Shown: one piece after another, positions 1 to 7,452 of the stretch
Position numbering within the stretch: the stretch's first letter is position 1
Layout: each line of letters begins with the position of its first letter
NCBI RefSeq assembly: GCF_003024195.1
Contig: NZ_KZ679055.1
Span: forward strand, 186,001 to 250,000
Direction of reading: 5' to 3'
Length of the DNA: 64,000 nt
Source: Streptomyces dioscori
Lineage (GTDB): Bacteria; Actinomycetota; Actinomycetes; Streptomycetales; Streptomycetaceae
Translations under genes and position numbers: made by a program
Notes under the pieces: generated by a model
The model's input: only the letters and a program-made list of their open reading frames with translations
What the model was told of the DNA's origin: nothing
Database searches by the model: none

Positions 1-1508
1 AAGACCCCGTCCGCGGCCGTCACGGTCATGCCGGCGCCGAGGAAGTTCAGTACGCCCGCCCGTGACAGGGCGAGCATCTGCCGCAGCCTCGGTCCGGGCG
101 GCCCCGAGGCGAGGTAGCTGAAGAAGCCGTGCCACCAGGGCCCGATGTCGCCGAGTCGCACCAACTGCCCGTAGACGGACAGGAGTCCGAGGAACACGGC
201 CAGGTCGGGGCTGTGCGCGGGATCGTGCCGCCGGGCGAGGTCCCCTTCGATGTAGGCGCGCAGACCGTCCTGGAGCGTGTCGTACGAGGGATGGCGTACG
301 CCGTCCAGGGGGTGGTCGAGCGCCGCCAGATCCAGGCGGTCGGCGGGGTCGGGCACGGCGGCGGCGACCAGCGCACGGAGCTCGGCGCCGCCTGTCCCGC
401 CTGCCCCGTCCGTTCCGCCTGTTCCGCCCGCGTCGTCGACGGCTGCGCACTTCTCGTAGCGCCGCTCGAAGTCGGTCCAGGGCATGGCCGTGCGGTCGGG
501 GTGGGCCGCGAACAGCCGGTGGTAGTGGGCGAGGCCCAGCTCCTTCTCGACCAGCGGCCACACGTCCCGCCGGAAGTCGAACCCACCGGGCCTCGCCAGC
601 AGTTCATCGACCTCACCGGGCCCGAAGAACCGTGGCAGCGGCGGGCGTTCGCCGGTCCAGTCGTAGCCGATCTTCGAGTGGTACGGGACCCCGCGCCGCG
701 ACCCGACGTACAGCACGGGCTCCCGCCCGGACGCCCGGTACGTCAACCCCCCGTCCGCATCGGTCTCGTAGCGGCCACCGCGGCCTTCCGTGAGGAGGAC
801 CATCAGGTCGACGAAGGCGAGCCCGAAGCCGCGTACGAGCACCGGCTCACCGGCGCCGAGGGCGGACAGATCGCTGTCGGCGGTGAAGTCGGGCGGCAGA
901 TGGACGAGGTCGTGCGCACGGGCGTACGCGGCCAACTCACGCTGTTCCGAGTCGAGTTCCGCGTCAAGATGACCGAGGGCGAGGACGACGAGGTCGGCAA
1001 GGAGCGGACGCGGCACGCCCTCCAGCCACACCTGCTGACGGCCCTCGCGCGGACCCCCGACCCGCACGGCGCGGTGGGGGTGGTGACGGACCCGGATGCC
1101 CGGCGGGAGGGCGGCGACGGTCCGCTCGTACACCCAGCGCATATAGGCGCCCTGCCGCTGCCGGTCCGCGAAGTGGCGTCCGTCCAGTTCGGCCCACTCG
1201 TGCAGGGTGGGGCCCTCCCGTACGGGTCCGGCCATGTCCACGGTGTCGTCGGTGAACATGGTGACGTCCTGGGCCTGCGAGTTCATCCACAGCAGCGGTG
1301 GCTGCTCCTCGCGCCAGATGCGTCCGCCGCCCGGCGGATACGGGTCGACGAGATGCACGTCGAGCCCCGAACCGGCGTACAGCTCGGGCGCGTTGGCGGC
1401 GATCCGCTCCAGCAGCCCGGTCCCGCGCGGCCCGGCGCCCACGATCACCAGCGACGGGCGCACCGCACCCGTCCCGCCCGCGCCGCCTGTTCCGCCCGCC
1501 CCGCTCAT
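1..1508 (-). CDS. FAD/NAD(P)-binding protein, C-terminus beyond the window
   Basis: Reads right to left and runs off the left edge without a stop. After a Gly/Thr-rich start (GAGGTGGAGGTG) comes a Rossmann dinucleotide motif, SLVIVGAGPRGTGLLERIA, then conserved stretches such as WMNSQAQDVTMF and GFGLAFVDLMVLLTEG. This is the FAD/NAD(P)-binding family seen beside amino-acid-type ABC importers in actinobacteria, distantly related to lysine/ornithine N-monooxygenases. The ATG at 1508 overlaps the permease TGA (ATGA), so the two are translationally coupled. With the transporter it probably handles an imported small molecule by flavin-dependent oxidation; the substrate is not visible. A low-complexity TGGTDGAGGTGG insert lies about two thirds along. 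Confidence 0.8.
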   Translation of the reverse strand, partial: MSGAGGTGGAGGTGAVRPSLVIVGAGPRGTGLLERIAANAPELYAGSGLDVHLVDPYPPGGGRIWREEQPPLLWMNSQAQDVTMFTDDTVDMAGPVREGPTLHEWAELDGRHFADRQRQGAYMRWVYERTVAALPPGIRVRHHPHRAVRVGGPREGRQQVWLEGVPRPLLADLVVLALGHLDAELDSEQRELAAYARAHDLVHLPPDFTADSDLSALGAGEPVLVRGFGLAFVDLMVLLTEGRGGRYETDADGGLTYRASGREPVLYVGSRRGVPYHSKIGYDWTGERPPLPRFFGPGEVDELLARPGGFDFRRDVWPLVEKELGLAHYHRLFAAHPDRTAMPWTDFERRYEKCAAVDDAGGTGGTDGAGGTGGAELRALVAAAVPDPADRLDLAALDHPLDGVRHPSYDTLQDGLRAYIEGDLARRHDPAHSPDLAVFLGLLSVYGQLVRLGDIGPWWHGFFSYLASGPPGPRLRQMLALSRAGVLNFLGAGMTVTAADGV

Positions 1509-2350
1509 CGCGCGCGCTCCGAACCGCGTCCGTAGTGCCGCTCCACGTAGTACTGGCCGACGCTGAGCACGGAGGTGACGATGATGTACCAGAGCGTGGC
1601 CACCATCAGGAGCGGGATGACTTGGTAGGTGCGGTGGTAGACGAGCTGCACCGAGTAGAGCAGGTCCTGCACGGCGATCACGCTGATGATCGAGGTGCCC
1701 TTCAGCGTCCCGATCAGCATGTTCCCTGCCGGCGGCACGATGGAACGCATGGCCTGAGGCAGCACGATCTTCCACCAGCGGCGCCATCGGCTCAGCCCGA
1801 GCGCCTCGGCGGCCTCGATCTGGCCCCGGTCGACGGAGAGGATGCCGCCGCGTACGACCTCGGCGGCGTACGCGGCCTCATGCAGGGTGAGGCCGATGAT
1901 CGCGACCGTGACCGGGCCGAGCAGATTCACCGTCTTCACGCCGAAGAGCGTCGGGTAGAGCGCCCCGATGTTGAACCAGAACAGCAGCTGCACCAGGATC
2001 GGCATCGACCTGAAGAGCCAGACGTACCCCCAACTCACCGCTCGCAGCACGGGGTTGCCGGACAACCGGCCCGCGGCGAGCAGGGCGCCGAGGGCGAAGC
2101 CGAGCGCCATGACGAGGCCGGTCAGCCACAGGGTGAGGCCGAGGCCGCGCAGGACCGAGGCAGAGGTGAAGTAGTCGCCGACCACGTCCCACTGGAACGC
2201 CTCGTTGCGTGCGACGGAGTTGACGGCGAGCCCGAGCAGGATCAGGACGAGGCCCGCGGCGGTCCACTGGCCGGTCCGGCGCCGGGGAACGATGCGCGAG
2301 GGCACCGCGTCTTCCGGTGCGGCCACCTTGGTGAGGGTGTGCGAGGACAT
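1505..2350 (-). CDS. Polar amino-acid-type ABC transporter permease
   Basis: 281 aa, usual size for a HisM/GlnP-type permease. A cytosolic N-terminus is followed by about five membrane segments (first near residues 30-47). The EAA loop that contacts the ATPase is clear: EAAEALGLSRWRRWW followed by IVLPQA. It forms the membrane channel of an importer for a polar amino acid or related compound. The matching binding protein is probably the divergent gene at 2851. No ATPase is present here, so it must lie left of the window or be shared. The next gene overlaps its stop by 4 bases. Confidence 0.9.
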   Translation of the reverse strand: MSSHTLTKVAAPEDAVPSRIVPRRRTGQWTAAGLVLILLGLAVNSVARNEAFQWDVVGDYFTSASVLRGLGLTLWLTGLVMALGFALGALLAAGRLSGNPVLRAVSWGYVWLFRSMPILVQLLFWFNIGALYPTLFGVKTVNLLGPVTVAIIGLTLHEAAYAAEVVRGGILSVDRGQIEAAEALGLSRWRRWWKIVLPQAMRSIVPPAGNMLIGTLKGTSIISVIAVQDLLYSVQLVYHRTYQVIPLLMVATLWYIIVTSVLSVGQYYVERHYGRGSERAR

Positions 2351-2544
2351 GCGAAGGCTCCGTGATGCGTCGAGTCGAGTCGAACACGGGTGGTGCCTTC
2401 ACGCGGATCACGGCCAAACCCCTCAGCAGGACCGTCCGTTGAGAGTACGGGGGCGTTTCCCCGGGCTGTCAAGGCTGTCCACACTGTGAGCGGTACGTCT
2501 CACGCCGGTTGACGTGCAACCGAATGCCTGTTCCACTTGTGCGC

Positions 2545-2616
2545 ATGTATTCGCAGCAGTGGCTGGTCACGCGCTCCCACATCGACTTCGGTCGAGTGTG
2601 GTCCTCATCCTGTTGA
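2545..2616 (+). CDS. Short leader peptide (HID-GRV-Cys type)
   Basis: 23 codons, ATG at 2545 to TGA at 2614-2616. The peptide starts MYSQQWLVTR and ends SHIDFGRVWSSSC. The (R/S)HID(L/F)GRV...C ending is the hallmark of small actinobacterial leader peptides found upstream of sulfur and cysteine genes, where translation of terminal Cys codons is thought to sense cysteine supply. Here one Cys codon directly precedes the stop, and a hairpin follows 14 nt later. No strong SD precedes the ATG; a TTGACG box 31 nt upstream could allow near-leaderless initiation. It suggests that the downstream binding protein is controlled by sulfur or cysteine status. Confidence 0.75.
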   Translation: MYSQQWLVTRSHIDFGRVWSSSC

Positions 2617-2629
2617 GCTGACCCCCTGC

Positions 2630-2656
2630 GCGCCCGGGCCCTTCCAGGGCGGGCGC
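2630..2656 (+). promoter_or_regulatory. Candidate attenuator hairpin after the leader peptide
   Basis: GCGCCCG (2630-2636) pairs with CGGGCGC (2650-2656), with an inner CCC/GGG pairing around a TTCCA loop. It starts 14 nt after the leader stop and is followed by a pyrimidine-rich run (CATCCTCATTTCTTC). Position and form suit a leader-peptide-controlled attenuator for the gene at 2851. It is not proven to act as a terminator. Confidence 0.5.
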
Positions 2657-2711
2657 CATCCTCATTTCTTCACCCGCAGCCCCGCCTTCACACGCGCACC
2701 CCTCCCCTCGC

Positions 2712-2743
2712 GCTCTTCGGACCTCGTGCTCTTCGGACCTCGC
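2712..2743. repeat. Tandem 16-bp direct repeat in the 5' leader
   Basis: Two adjacent copies of GCTCTTCGGACCTCGT/C differing only at the last base, 108 nt before the binding-protein start. A third partial CGCTC follows. Could be a protein site or simple slippage duplication. Confidence 0.6.
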
Positions 2744-2850
2744 GCTCCAGCACGCACTTCCTGCCCTTCAGTGCCCCCTTCGGCGCTCCCCTTCGCGTTT
2801 CCTCACCGCGCGATCCTTCGTCCCGCGCTCTGCTTCCAGGAGACCGCTCC

Positions 2851-3825
2851 ATGCGTACGTTCCCGCGTGCCCGCACTCACCGTGCCCGCAACCAGCTCCT
2901 GCTGCCGTTCGCCCTCATCACCTCCGCGACCCTGCTGCTCACCGCGTGCGGCTCCGGCGGCGACGACACCGCGGCGGGCGGCACCGCCCAGGCCGCCGCC
3001 GGCAAGAGCAACGAGATCCCCACCACCGACGTCGTCTCCACCGTCCCGAAGAACGCGGCCGCCGCGGAACTGCTGCCAGCCGGCACCGACTCGCTCACCC
3101 TCGCCGTCAGCGTCGGCGGCTCGCCGCCCGGCACCAACTACCTGGAGGACGGCAAGACCCTCGCGGGCCAGGACGTCGACTTCGCGGACGCCGTCGCGAA
3201 GACGCTCGGCCTGCGGCTCAAGCGTGAGGCCGCGAGCTTCGAGGCGATCCTGCCGGCCCTGGACAGCGGCAAGTACGACGTCGGGGTCGGCAACTTCGGT
3301 GTCACCGACGAGCGCCGCAAGACCATCGACTTCGTCACCTACATCAACGACGGGCAGGGGTTCGCGACCCGCGAGGACAGCGACCTGGACAAGGTCACCG
3401 ACCTCGCCCAGCTGTGCGGGCTGAACGTGGCGACCGGGGCGGGCACCACGTTCGAGGCCACGCTGGAGGACCAGAAGCATGTGTGCTCCGACGCGGGCGA
3501 GAAGGCGTACAAGGTGCAGACCTACAGCGAGCAGGGTGCGCTGTGGTCGTCGCTGCAGCAGGGGCGCAGTGATGTGGTGATGAGCACGATCAACGGGCTT
3601 CGGTATGCCGTCGCGCGGCAGGAGGGGCTGAAGTTCCTGAACGAGTTCCGTCGGCTGGATGTGGGGTTCGCGTTCAAGAAGGGCACGAAGCTGGCGCCTG
3701 CGGTGCAGGCGGCCGTGAACGGGCTGATCTCCGACGGCACGTACGCGAAGATCCTCAAGAAGTGGGGTACGACGGGCTCGGCGATCACCAAGTCCCAGAT
3801 CTCCCCACCAGAACTCAAGGACTGA
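2851..3825 (+). CDS. Amino-acid ABC transporter substrate-binding lipoprotein (SBP_bac_3)
   Basis: 324 aa. A basic N-region and hydrophobic core end in the lipobox LLTAC with the lipidated Cys at residue 33. The mature protein has the family-3 pattern: LEDGKTLAGQDVDFADAVAK near residues 90-110, then VGNFGVTDERRKTIDFV near 147. It sits outside the membrane and delivers substrate to the importer. It is divergent from the permease at 2350, its likely partner. The SHIDFGRV leader peptide upstream points to a sulfur-containing substrate or sulfur control. An SD (CAGGAGA) lies 9 nt before the ATG. Confidence 0.92.
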   Translation: MRTFPRARTHRARNQLLLPFALITSATLLLTACGSGGDDTAAGGTAQAAAGKSNEIPTTDVVSTVPKNAAAAELLPAGTDSLTLAVSVGGSPPGTNYLEDGKTLAGQDVDFADAVAKTLGLRLKREAASFEAILPALDSGKYDVGVGNFGVTDERRKTIDFVTYINDGQGFATREDSDLDKVTDLAQLCGLNVATGAGTTFEATLEDQKHVCSDAGEKAYKVQTYSEQGALWSSLQQGRSDVVMSTINGLRYAVARQEGLKFLNEFRRLDVGFAFKKGTKLAPAVQAAVNGLISDGTYAKILKKWGTTGSAITKSQISPPELKD

Positions 3826-3875
3826 CCCACCAAGACCTCCGCCCCCGCCGCCCCTACCCATTCCCGTCCACGCAT

Positions 3876-3890
3876 GGGGGCTCCGCCCCC
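3876..3890 (+). terminator. Short GC hairpin after the binding-protein gene
   Basis: GGGGGC, loop TCC, GCCCCC, 51 nt after the stop at 3825. No U-tract, which is common for Streptomyces terminators. It adjoins the first copies of the dispersed 19-bp repeat. Confidence 0.45.
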
Positions 3891-3901
3891 GAACCCCCAT
3901 T

Positions 3902-4063
3902 GCGCAGTTCCCCGCGCCCCCAGGCACCTGGGGTCCGCCCTACCTTTCAGGGCCGCGGGAAACTCCGCAGTCTTTCAGGGGCGCGGGGAACTGCGCGGCC
4001 AGCCGCAGCGGACCCGCACCCGACAACGCGTCCCTAGGCACCCAGGGGCGCGGGGAACTGCGC
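3902..4063. repeat. Cluster of the dispersed GGGGCGCGGGGAACTGCGC repeat (3 copies plus one decayed)
   Basis: One inverted copy at 3902-3920 (GCGCAGTTCCCCGCGCCCC), a decayed direct copy near 3951-3969 (GGCCGCGGGAAACTCCGC), and direct copies at 3978-3996 and 4045-4063. The cluster fills the space between two convergent genes. Opposed copies could fold into large hairpins and stop transcription from both sides. Confidence 0.85.
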
Positions 4064-4092
4064 AATCTGTTGGGCCGGCCACAGCGCAGCGA

Positions 4093-5250
4093 TCAGCAGC
4101 TGCAGTCGCAACCGCAACCGTCACAACAGCAATCGCATCCGTCACAGCACTCGCAGCAATCGCAGCACCCGTCACAGCCGTCACACCGCTGACAGAACCC
4201 CGGCTTCTGCTCCCCCGACCACGGATCGTGGTACTCCCCGCAGCACATCTGACACGTACAGGCCAGCCCCACCCACACCGCGCACCCCGCGAGCAGCCCC
4301 CGCCGGTCACGCCGCGGCGGCTCGGGCGGCGGAGGCGGGCCCCCCGGGCCCGAGGGCGCGTACGGGTTGCCGTACGAAGTGGCGTGCGAGCAGGACGCCG
4401 TCCCGAACGCCCGGTCCACCGAGTTCCGCAGCTCGTGCACGAGCAGCACATGCGCCAGCTTCGCGTTCGTGAACTCCACGTCACGCAGCGCGAGCCGCAT
4501 CCCGTGCAGCGCGTCGTCGGCGAGCCGCCGCGCCTCCGCGAGCGACGCCCCCGTGGCGGTGAGCGGGTTCCAGGCACCGGCGGCGGCATCGGCCGCCCGG
4601 TCCTCCACCGCGTCCAGCAGATGCGCGAGCCGCCCGAAGAGCCGCCCGGCCTCGGCGAGCGGCGCCGCGTTGCCGGGCCGGCCCGCCAGGACCGCGGTGT
4701 GCGCGAAGGCCGCCGCGGTCGCGGACTCGGTCGGCTCGGTGACGGTCAGCAGCGGTGTACCGGGCCCGGCGAGCGTCTCGATGCCCACCTGCCGGTCCAC
4801 CGCGTCGACGAGCACCGCGGTGTCGAACCCGACGGCCGAGCCGGTCCTGGCGCCCGCCCTGCTCCAGTTCGTGGCAACGCGGCGCGCCGCGAGCGCCACC
4901 GGGCGGCGCGCCAGCAGCCCGTCCCCGTCGGCCATGTGATCGCGCATCTTCGCCGAGGCGAGCACCAGCGAAACGGCCGCGGCGAGCCGCGCTCCCTCAC
5001 CCTGCGCTACCGATGCGCTCCGCATTCCGCGCAGCGGACAAGGCCCCGCGGTACGCCGCCACTCCGTTCCCGGCGCGGCCTGAGCCTCCGTCAGAACCGA
5101 TATCAGCAAGCCGTCATAGTTCGTGACGACGCGCGCGAACTGTCCGTGGTCTCCGCGCAGTGCGAGGCAAAGCCCGCACAAATGCGCCATCCATTGGGTT
5201 TTGAGGTTCTCTCCGAGCCGATGACGGCAGGGCCTGACGATTCCGAACAC
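4093..5250 (-). CDS. DUF5685 family protein with cysteine-rich tail
   Basis: 385 aa from the GTG at 5250, which has GGGGG about 6 nt upstream; this gives the family start FGIVRPC. The frame extends upstream without an SD and with unlike sequence. The N-terminus carries CRHRLGENLKTQWMAHLCGLC, a likely metal-binding cluster, followed by a helical Ala-rich body. A second Cys group (ACTCQMCCGEYHDPW) leads to a final 33 residues containing 17 cysteines, mostly as DGC, DCC and CCC. Function unknown. The tail looks made to bind metal or form many disulfides. It stands alone, divergent from sepF. Confidence 0.85.
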   Translation of the reverse strand: MFGIVRPCRHRLGENLKTQWMAHLCGLCLALRGDHGQFARVVTNYDGLLISVLTEAQAAPGTEWRRTAGPCPLRGMRSASVAQGEGARLAAAVSLVLASAKMRDHMADGDGLLARRPVALAARRVATNWSRAGARTGSAVGFDTAVLVDAVDRQVGIETLAGPGTPLLTVTEPTESATAAAFAHTAVLAGRPGNAAPLAEAGRLFGRLAHLLDAVEDRAADAAAGAWNPLTATGASLAEARRLADDALHGMRLALRDVEFTNAKLAHVLLVHELRNSVDRAFGTASCSHATSYGNPYAPSGPGGPPPPPEPPRRDRRGLLAGCAVWVGLACTCQMCCGEYHDPWSGEQKPGFCQRCDGCDGCCDCCECCDGCDCCCDGCGCDCSC

Positions 5251-5538
5251 GACGATCCCCCGTGGTGTGTACGACGTTGAGCTGCGGCGTCCTGGCGGCG
5301 GCTCGTTCACCCGAACGCTCCAGCCGTCACCCGTCCGCCGTGAAGAATCATATTTCACTCACAGTCAGCAGCGGTGTAGCGCAGGACCCTTGGGGTACGC
5401 GGGCTCTCGACGAATTCGCTGTGCACCAGTACCGTCACGAAACCCCAGCGCGGCGTCTATCCCCTTGGCGCGACATCCGCATCATGCACGACCATGGGGA
5501 TGCGGAAAGAAGAAAGACCGCTGTGAGAGGAGGCGTCC

Positions 5539-5982
5539 ATGGGATCGGTGCGCAAGGCGAGTGCCTGGCTTGGCCTCGTCGACGACAACGATGACGAGCG
5601 TTACTACGACGACGACTACGCCGAGGGATCCGAGACCGGGAGCCGGGAGGTCTGGGTCACGGATCCTCGGGTCAAGGTGGCATCGGAAGCCGCCGAGGAG
5701 AAGGGCCGACGGATCGGCACGGTCACCCCGGACAGCTTCCGGGACGCCCGTGGCATCGGTGAGCTCTTCCGCGACGGTGTGCCCGTCATCATGAACCTCA
5801 CGGCCATGGAGGCCGCCGACGCCAAGCGCGTCGTCGACTTCGCGGCCGGCCTGATCTTCGGCCTGCGCGGCTCGATCGAGCGCGTGTCGAACCGGGTTTT
5901 CCTGCTGACCCCCGCCGACACAGAGATCGTCAGCGGGGAGCCCGCCGCCCGTCGTGTGGACGGCTTCTTCAACCAGAGCTAG
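5539..5982 (+). CDS. sepF: SepF-family cell-division protein (paralogue)
   Basis: 147 aa, normal for SepF. An N-terminal membrane-targeting helix (MGSVRKASAWLGL) precedes an acidic linker (DDNDDERYYDDDYAEG). The SepF core runs from about residue 75 to the end, including FRDGVPVIMNLTAMEAADAK and VDFAAGLIFGLRG. SepF anchors FtsZ polymers to the membrane. The gene is not in a division-and-cell-wall cluster here, so it is probably one of the extra SepF-like paralogues of Streptomyces rather than the septal SepF. SD GAGAGGAGG lies about 8 nt before the ATG. Confidence 0.88.
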   Translation: MGSVRKASAWLGLVDDNDDERYYDDDYAEGSETGSREVWVTDPRVKVASEAAEEKGRRIGTVTPDSFRDARGIGELFRDGVPVIMNLTAMEAADAKRVVDFAAGLIFGLRGSIERVSNRVFLLTPADTEIVSGEPAARRVDGFFNQS

Positions 5983-6057
5983 GCAAGGCCGCTCACCGGA
6001 CCCGTCTCCGGGCGCCGCGGTGGGACATCCCGGCCGGGGTCCTGCCGAACCGGGGTC

Positions 6058-7239
6058 CTACCGGAACGCGTCGAGACCGGTGAGCGCCTTGCCCAGTACC
6101 AGTTGATGCATCTCGACGGTGCCTTCGTAGGTCAGCACCGATTCGAGGTTCGTCGCGTGGCGCATGACGGGGTATTCGAGCGAGATCCCGTTGGCGCCGA
6201 GGATCGTCCGCGCGGTGCGGCAGATGTCGATCGCCTCCCGTACGTTGTTGAGCTTGCCGAAACTGACCTGTTCGGGACGGAGCCGTCCCGCGTCCATGCG
6301 CCGGCCCAGGTGGTGGGCCAGCAGAATCCCCTTGTGCAGTTCGACCGCCATGTCGGCGAGCTTGGCCTGGGTGAGCTGGAATCCGCCGATGGGCCGCCCG
6401 AACTGCTCACGCGTCTTCGCGTACTCCACCGCCGCCTCGAAACTCGCCCGCGCGGCGCCCATCGAGCCCCACACGATCCCGTACCGGGCGTGGGACAGAC
6501 AGCTGAGCGGGCCCTTGAGCCCGGTGACGTCGGGCAGTACGGCGTCGGCGGGCAGCCGCACCTCGTCGAGGACCAGTTCGCTGGTGACCGACGCCCGCAG
6601 TGACCACTTGTGCTTGATCTCCGGCGCGGAGAAGCCGGGTCGGTCGGTCGGCACGACGAACCCGCGGATGCCGTCGTCGGTCTGCGCCCACACGACGGCG
6701 ACGCCCGCCACGGACCCGTTGGTGATCCACATCTTGCGTCCGGTGAGGACCCAGTCGCCGCCGTCCCGCTTGGCGTACGTCCGCATGCCCGCGGGGTCGG
6801 ACCCGTGGTCGGGCTCGGTCAGCCCGAAGCAGCCGATGACCTCGCCGGCGGCCATCCGCGGCAGCCAGGTCTGCTTCTGCTCCTCGCTGCCGAACCGGTG
6901 GATCGCGTACATGGCGAGCGAGCCCTGTACGGAGACGAGCGAGCGGATTCCGGAGTCGGCGGCCTCCAGTTCCAGGCAGGCGAGGCCGTACTGCACGGCG
7001 GAGGCGCCGGCGCACCCGTATCCGTCGAGCGACATCCCGAGGGCGCCGATCCCGCCCAGCTCGCGCGCCAGCTCCCGGATCCCGGGCAGCTCCCCCTGCT
7101 CGTACCAGTCGGCGACATACGGCAGCACCCGGTCCGCGGCCCAGGCCCGCACGGTGTCCCGGACCGCCAGATCCTCCACGCTCAGCAGATCGTCGACCCC
7201 GAGCGGATCGGCGGGATCGAACGGCGGCAACTTCGACAT
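6058..7239 (-). CDS. Acyl-CoA dehydrogenase, glutaryl-CoA dehydrogenase-like
   Basis: 393 aa, full length. Flavin- and substrate-binding motifs include FGLTEPDHGSDPAGM, KMWITNGSVAGVAVVWAQ and, near the end, LESVLTYEGTVEMHQLVLG, whose Glu is the catalytic base position. The N-terminus (FDPADPLGVDDLLSVED) and overall pattern fit the glutaryl-CoA dehydrogenase branch, which oxidises and decarboxylates glutaryl-CoA during lysine breakdown. Other acyl-CoAs remain possible. SD GGAGGT precedes the ATG. An AT-rich patch with TAGTTT around 7256-7262 may be its promoter. No electron-transfer flavoprotein gene is nearby. Confidence 0.88.
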   Translation of the reverse strand: MSKLPPFDPADPLGVDDLLSVEDLAVRDTVRAWAADRVLPYVADWYEQGELPGIRELARELGGIGALGMSLDGYGCAGASAVQYGLACLELEAADSGIRSLVSVQGSLAMYAIHRFGSEEQKQTWLPRMAAGEVIGCFGLTEPDHGSDPAGMRTYAKRDGGDWVLTGRKMWITNGSVAGVAVVWAQTDDGIRGFVVPTDRPGFSAPEIKHKWSLRASVTSELVLDEVRLPADAVLPDVTGLKGPLSCLSHARYGIVWGSMGAARASFEAAVEYAKTREQFGRPIGGFQLTQAKLADMAVELHKGILLAHHLGRRMDAGRLRPEQVSFGKLNNVREAIDICRTARTILGANGISLEYPVMRHATNLESVLTYEGTVEMHQLVLGKALTGLDAFR

Positions 7240-7452
7240 GGAGACCTCCGACGCATAAAACTAGCAGTGGTAACTACGGGCGCCTCAGACCGTACGACGC
7301 GCTACGACGCACGTCCAGGACCGCACAGAAACCACCTCTCACTGCCCCGCAGCCGCCGACGGCGGGGCCGCCCCACGGGAAACCCGCACGGTGTAGCGCC
7401 CCGCACGGGCGGAGCGGGCGGGTAAGGCTTGGGCGCGAGCCACGACGCACGG

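Larger units (their letters stand above)
2351..2850. other. 500-bp divergent intergenic region with leader peptide and hairpin
   Basis: Separates the leftward permease from the rightward binding protein and must hold promoters for both. It contains a TTGACG box at 2509-2514, a 23-codon leader ORF (2545-2616), a GC-rich hairpin (2630-2656), and two tandem 16-bp copies of GCTCTTCGGACCTCG plus T or C (2712-2727, 2728-2743). The stretch 2690-2840 is pyrimidine-rich on the + strand. Confidence 0.7.

Noticed and set aside
129..1535. 468-aa + strand frame at the left end
   Set aside because: Antisense to the FAD/NAD(P)-binding gene, which has a proper GAGPRGTG motif and overlaps the permease.
6000..6057. 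Terminator between sepF and the acyl-CoA dehydrogenase
   Set aside because: Only short, imperfect CCGG-type pairings are visible; not strong enough to list.
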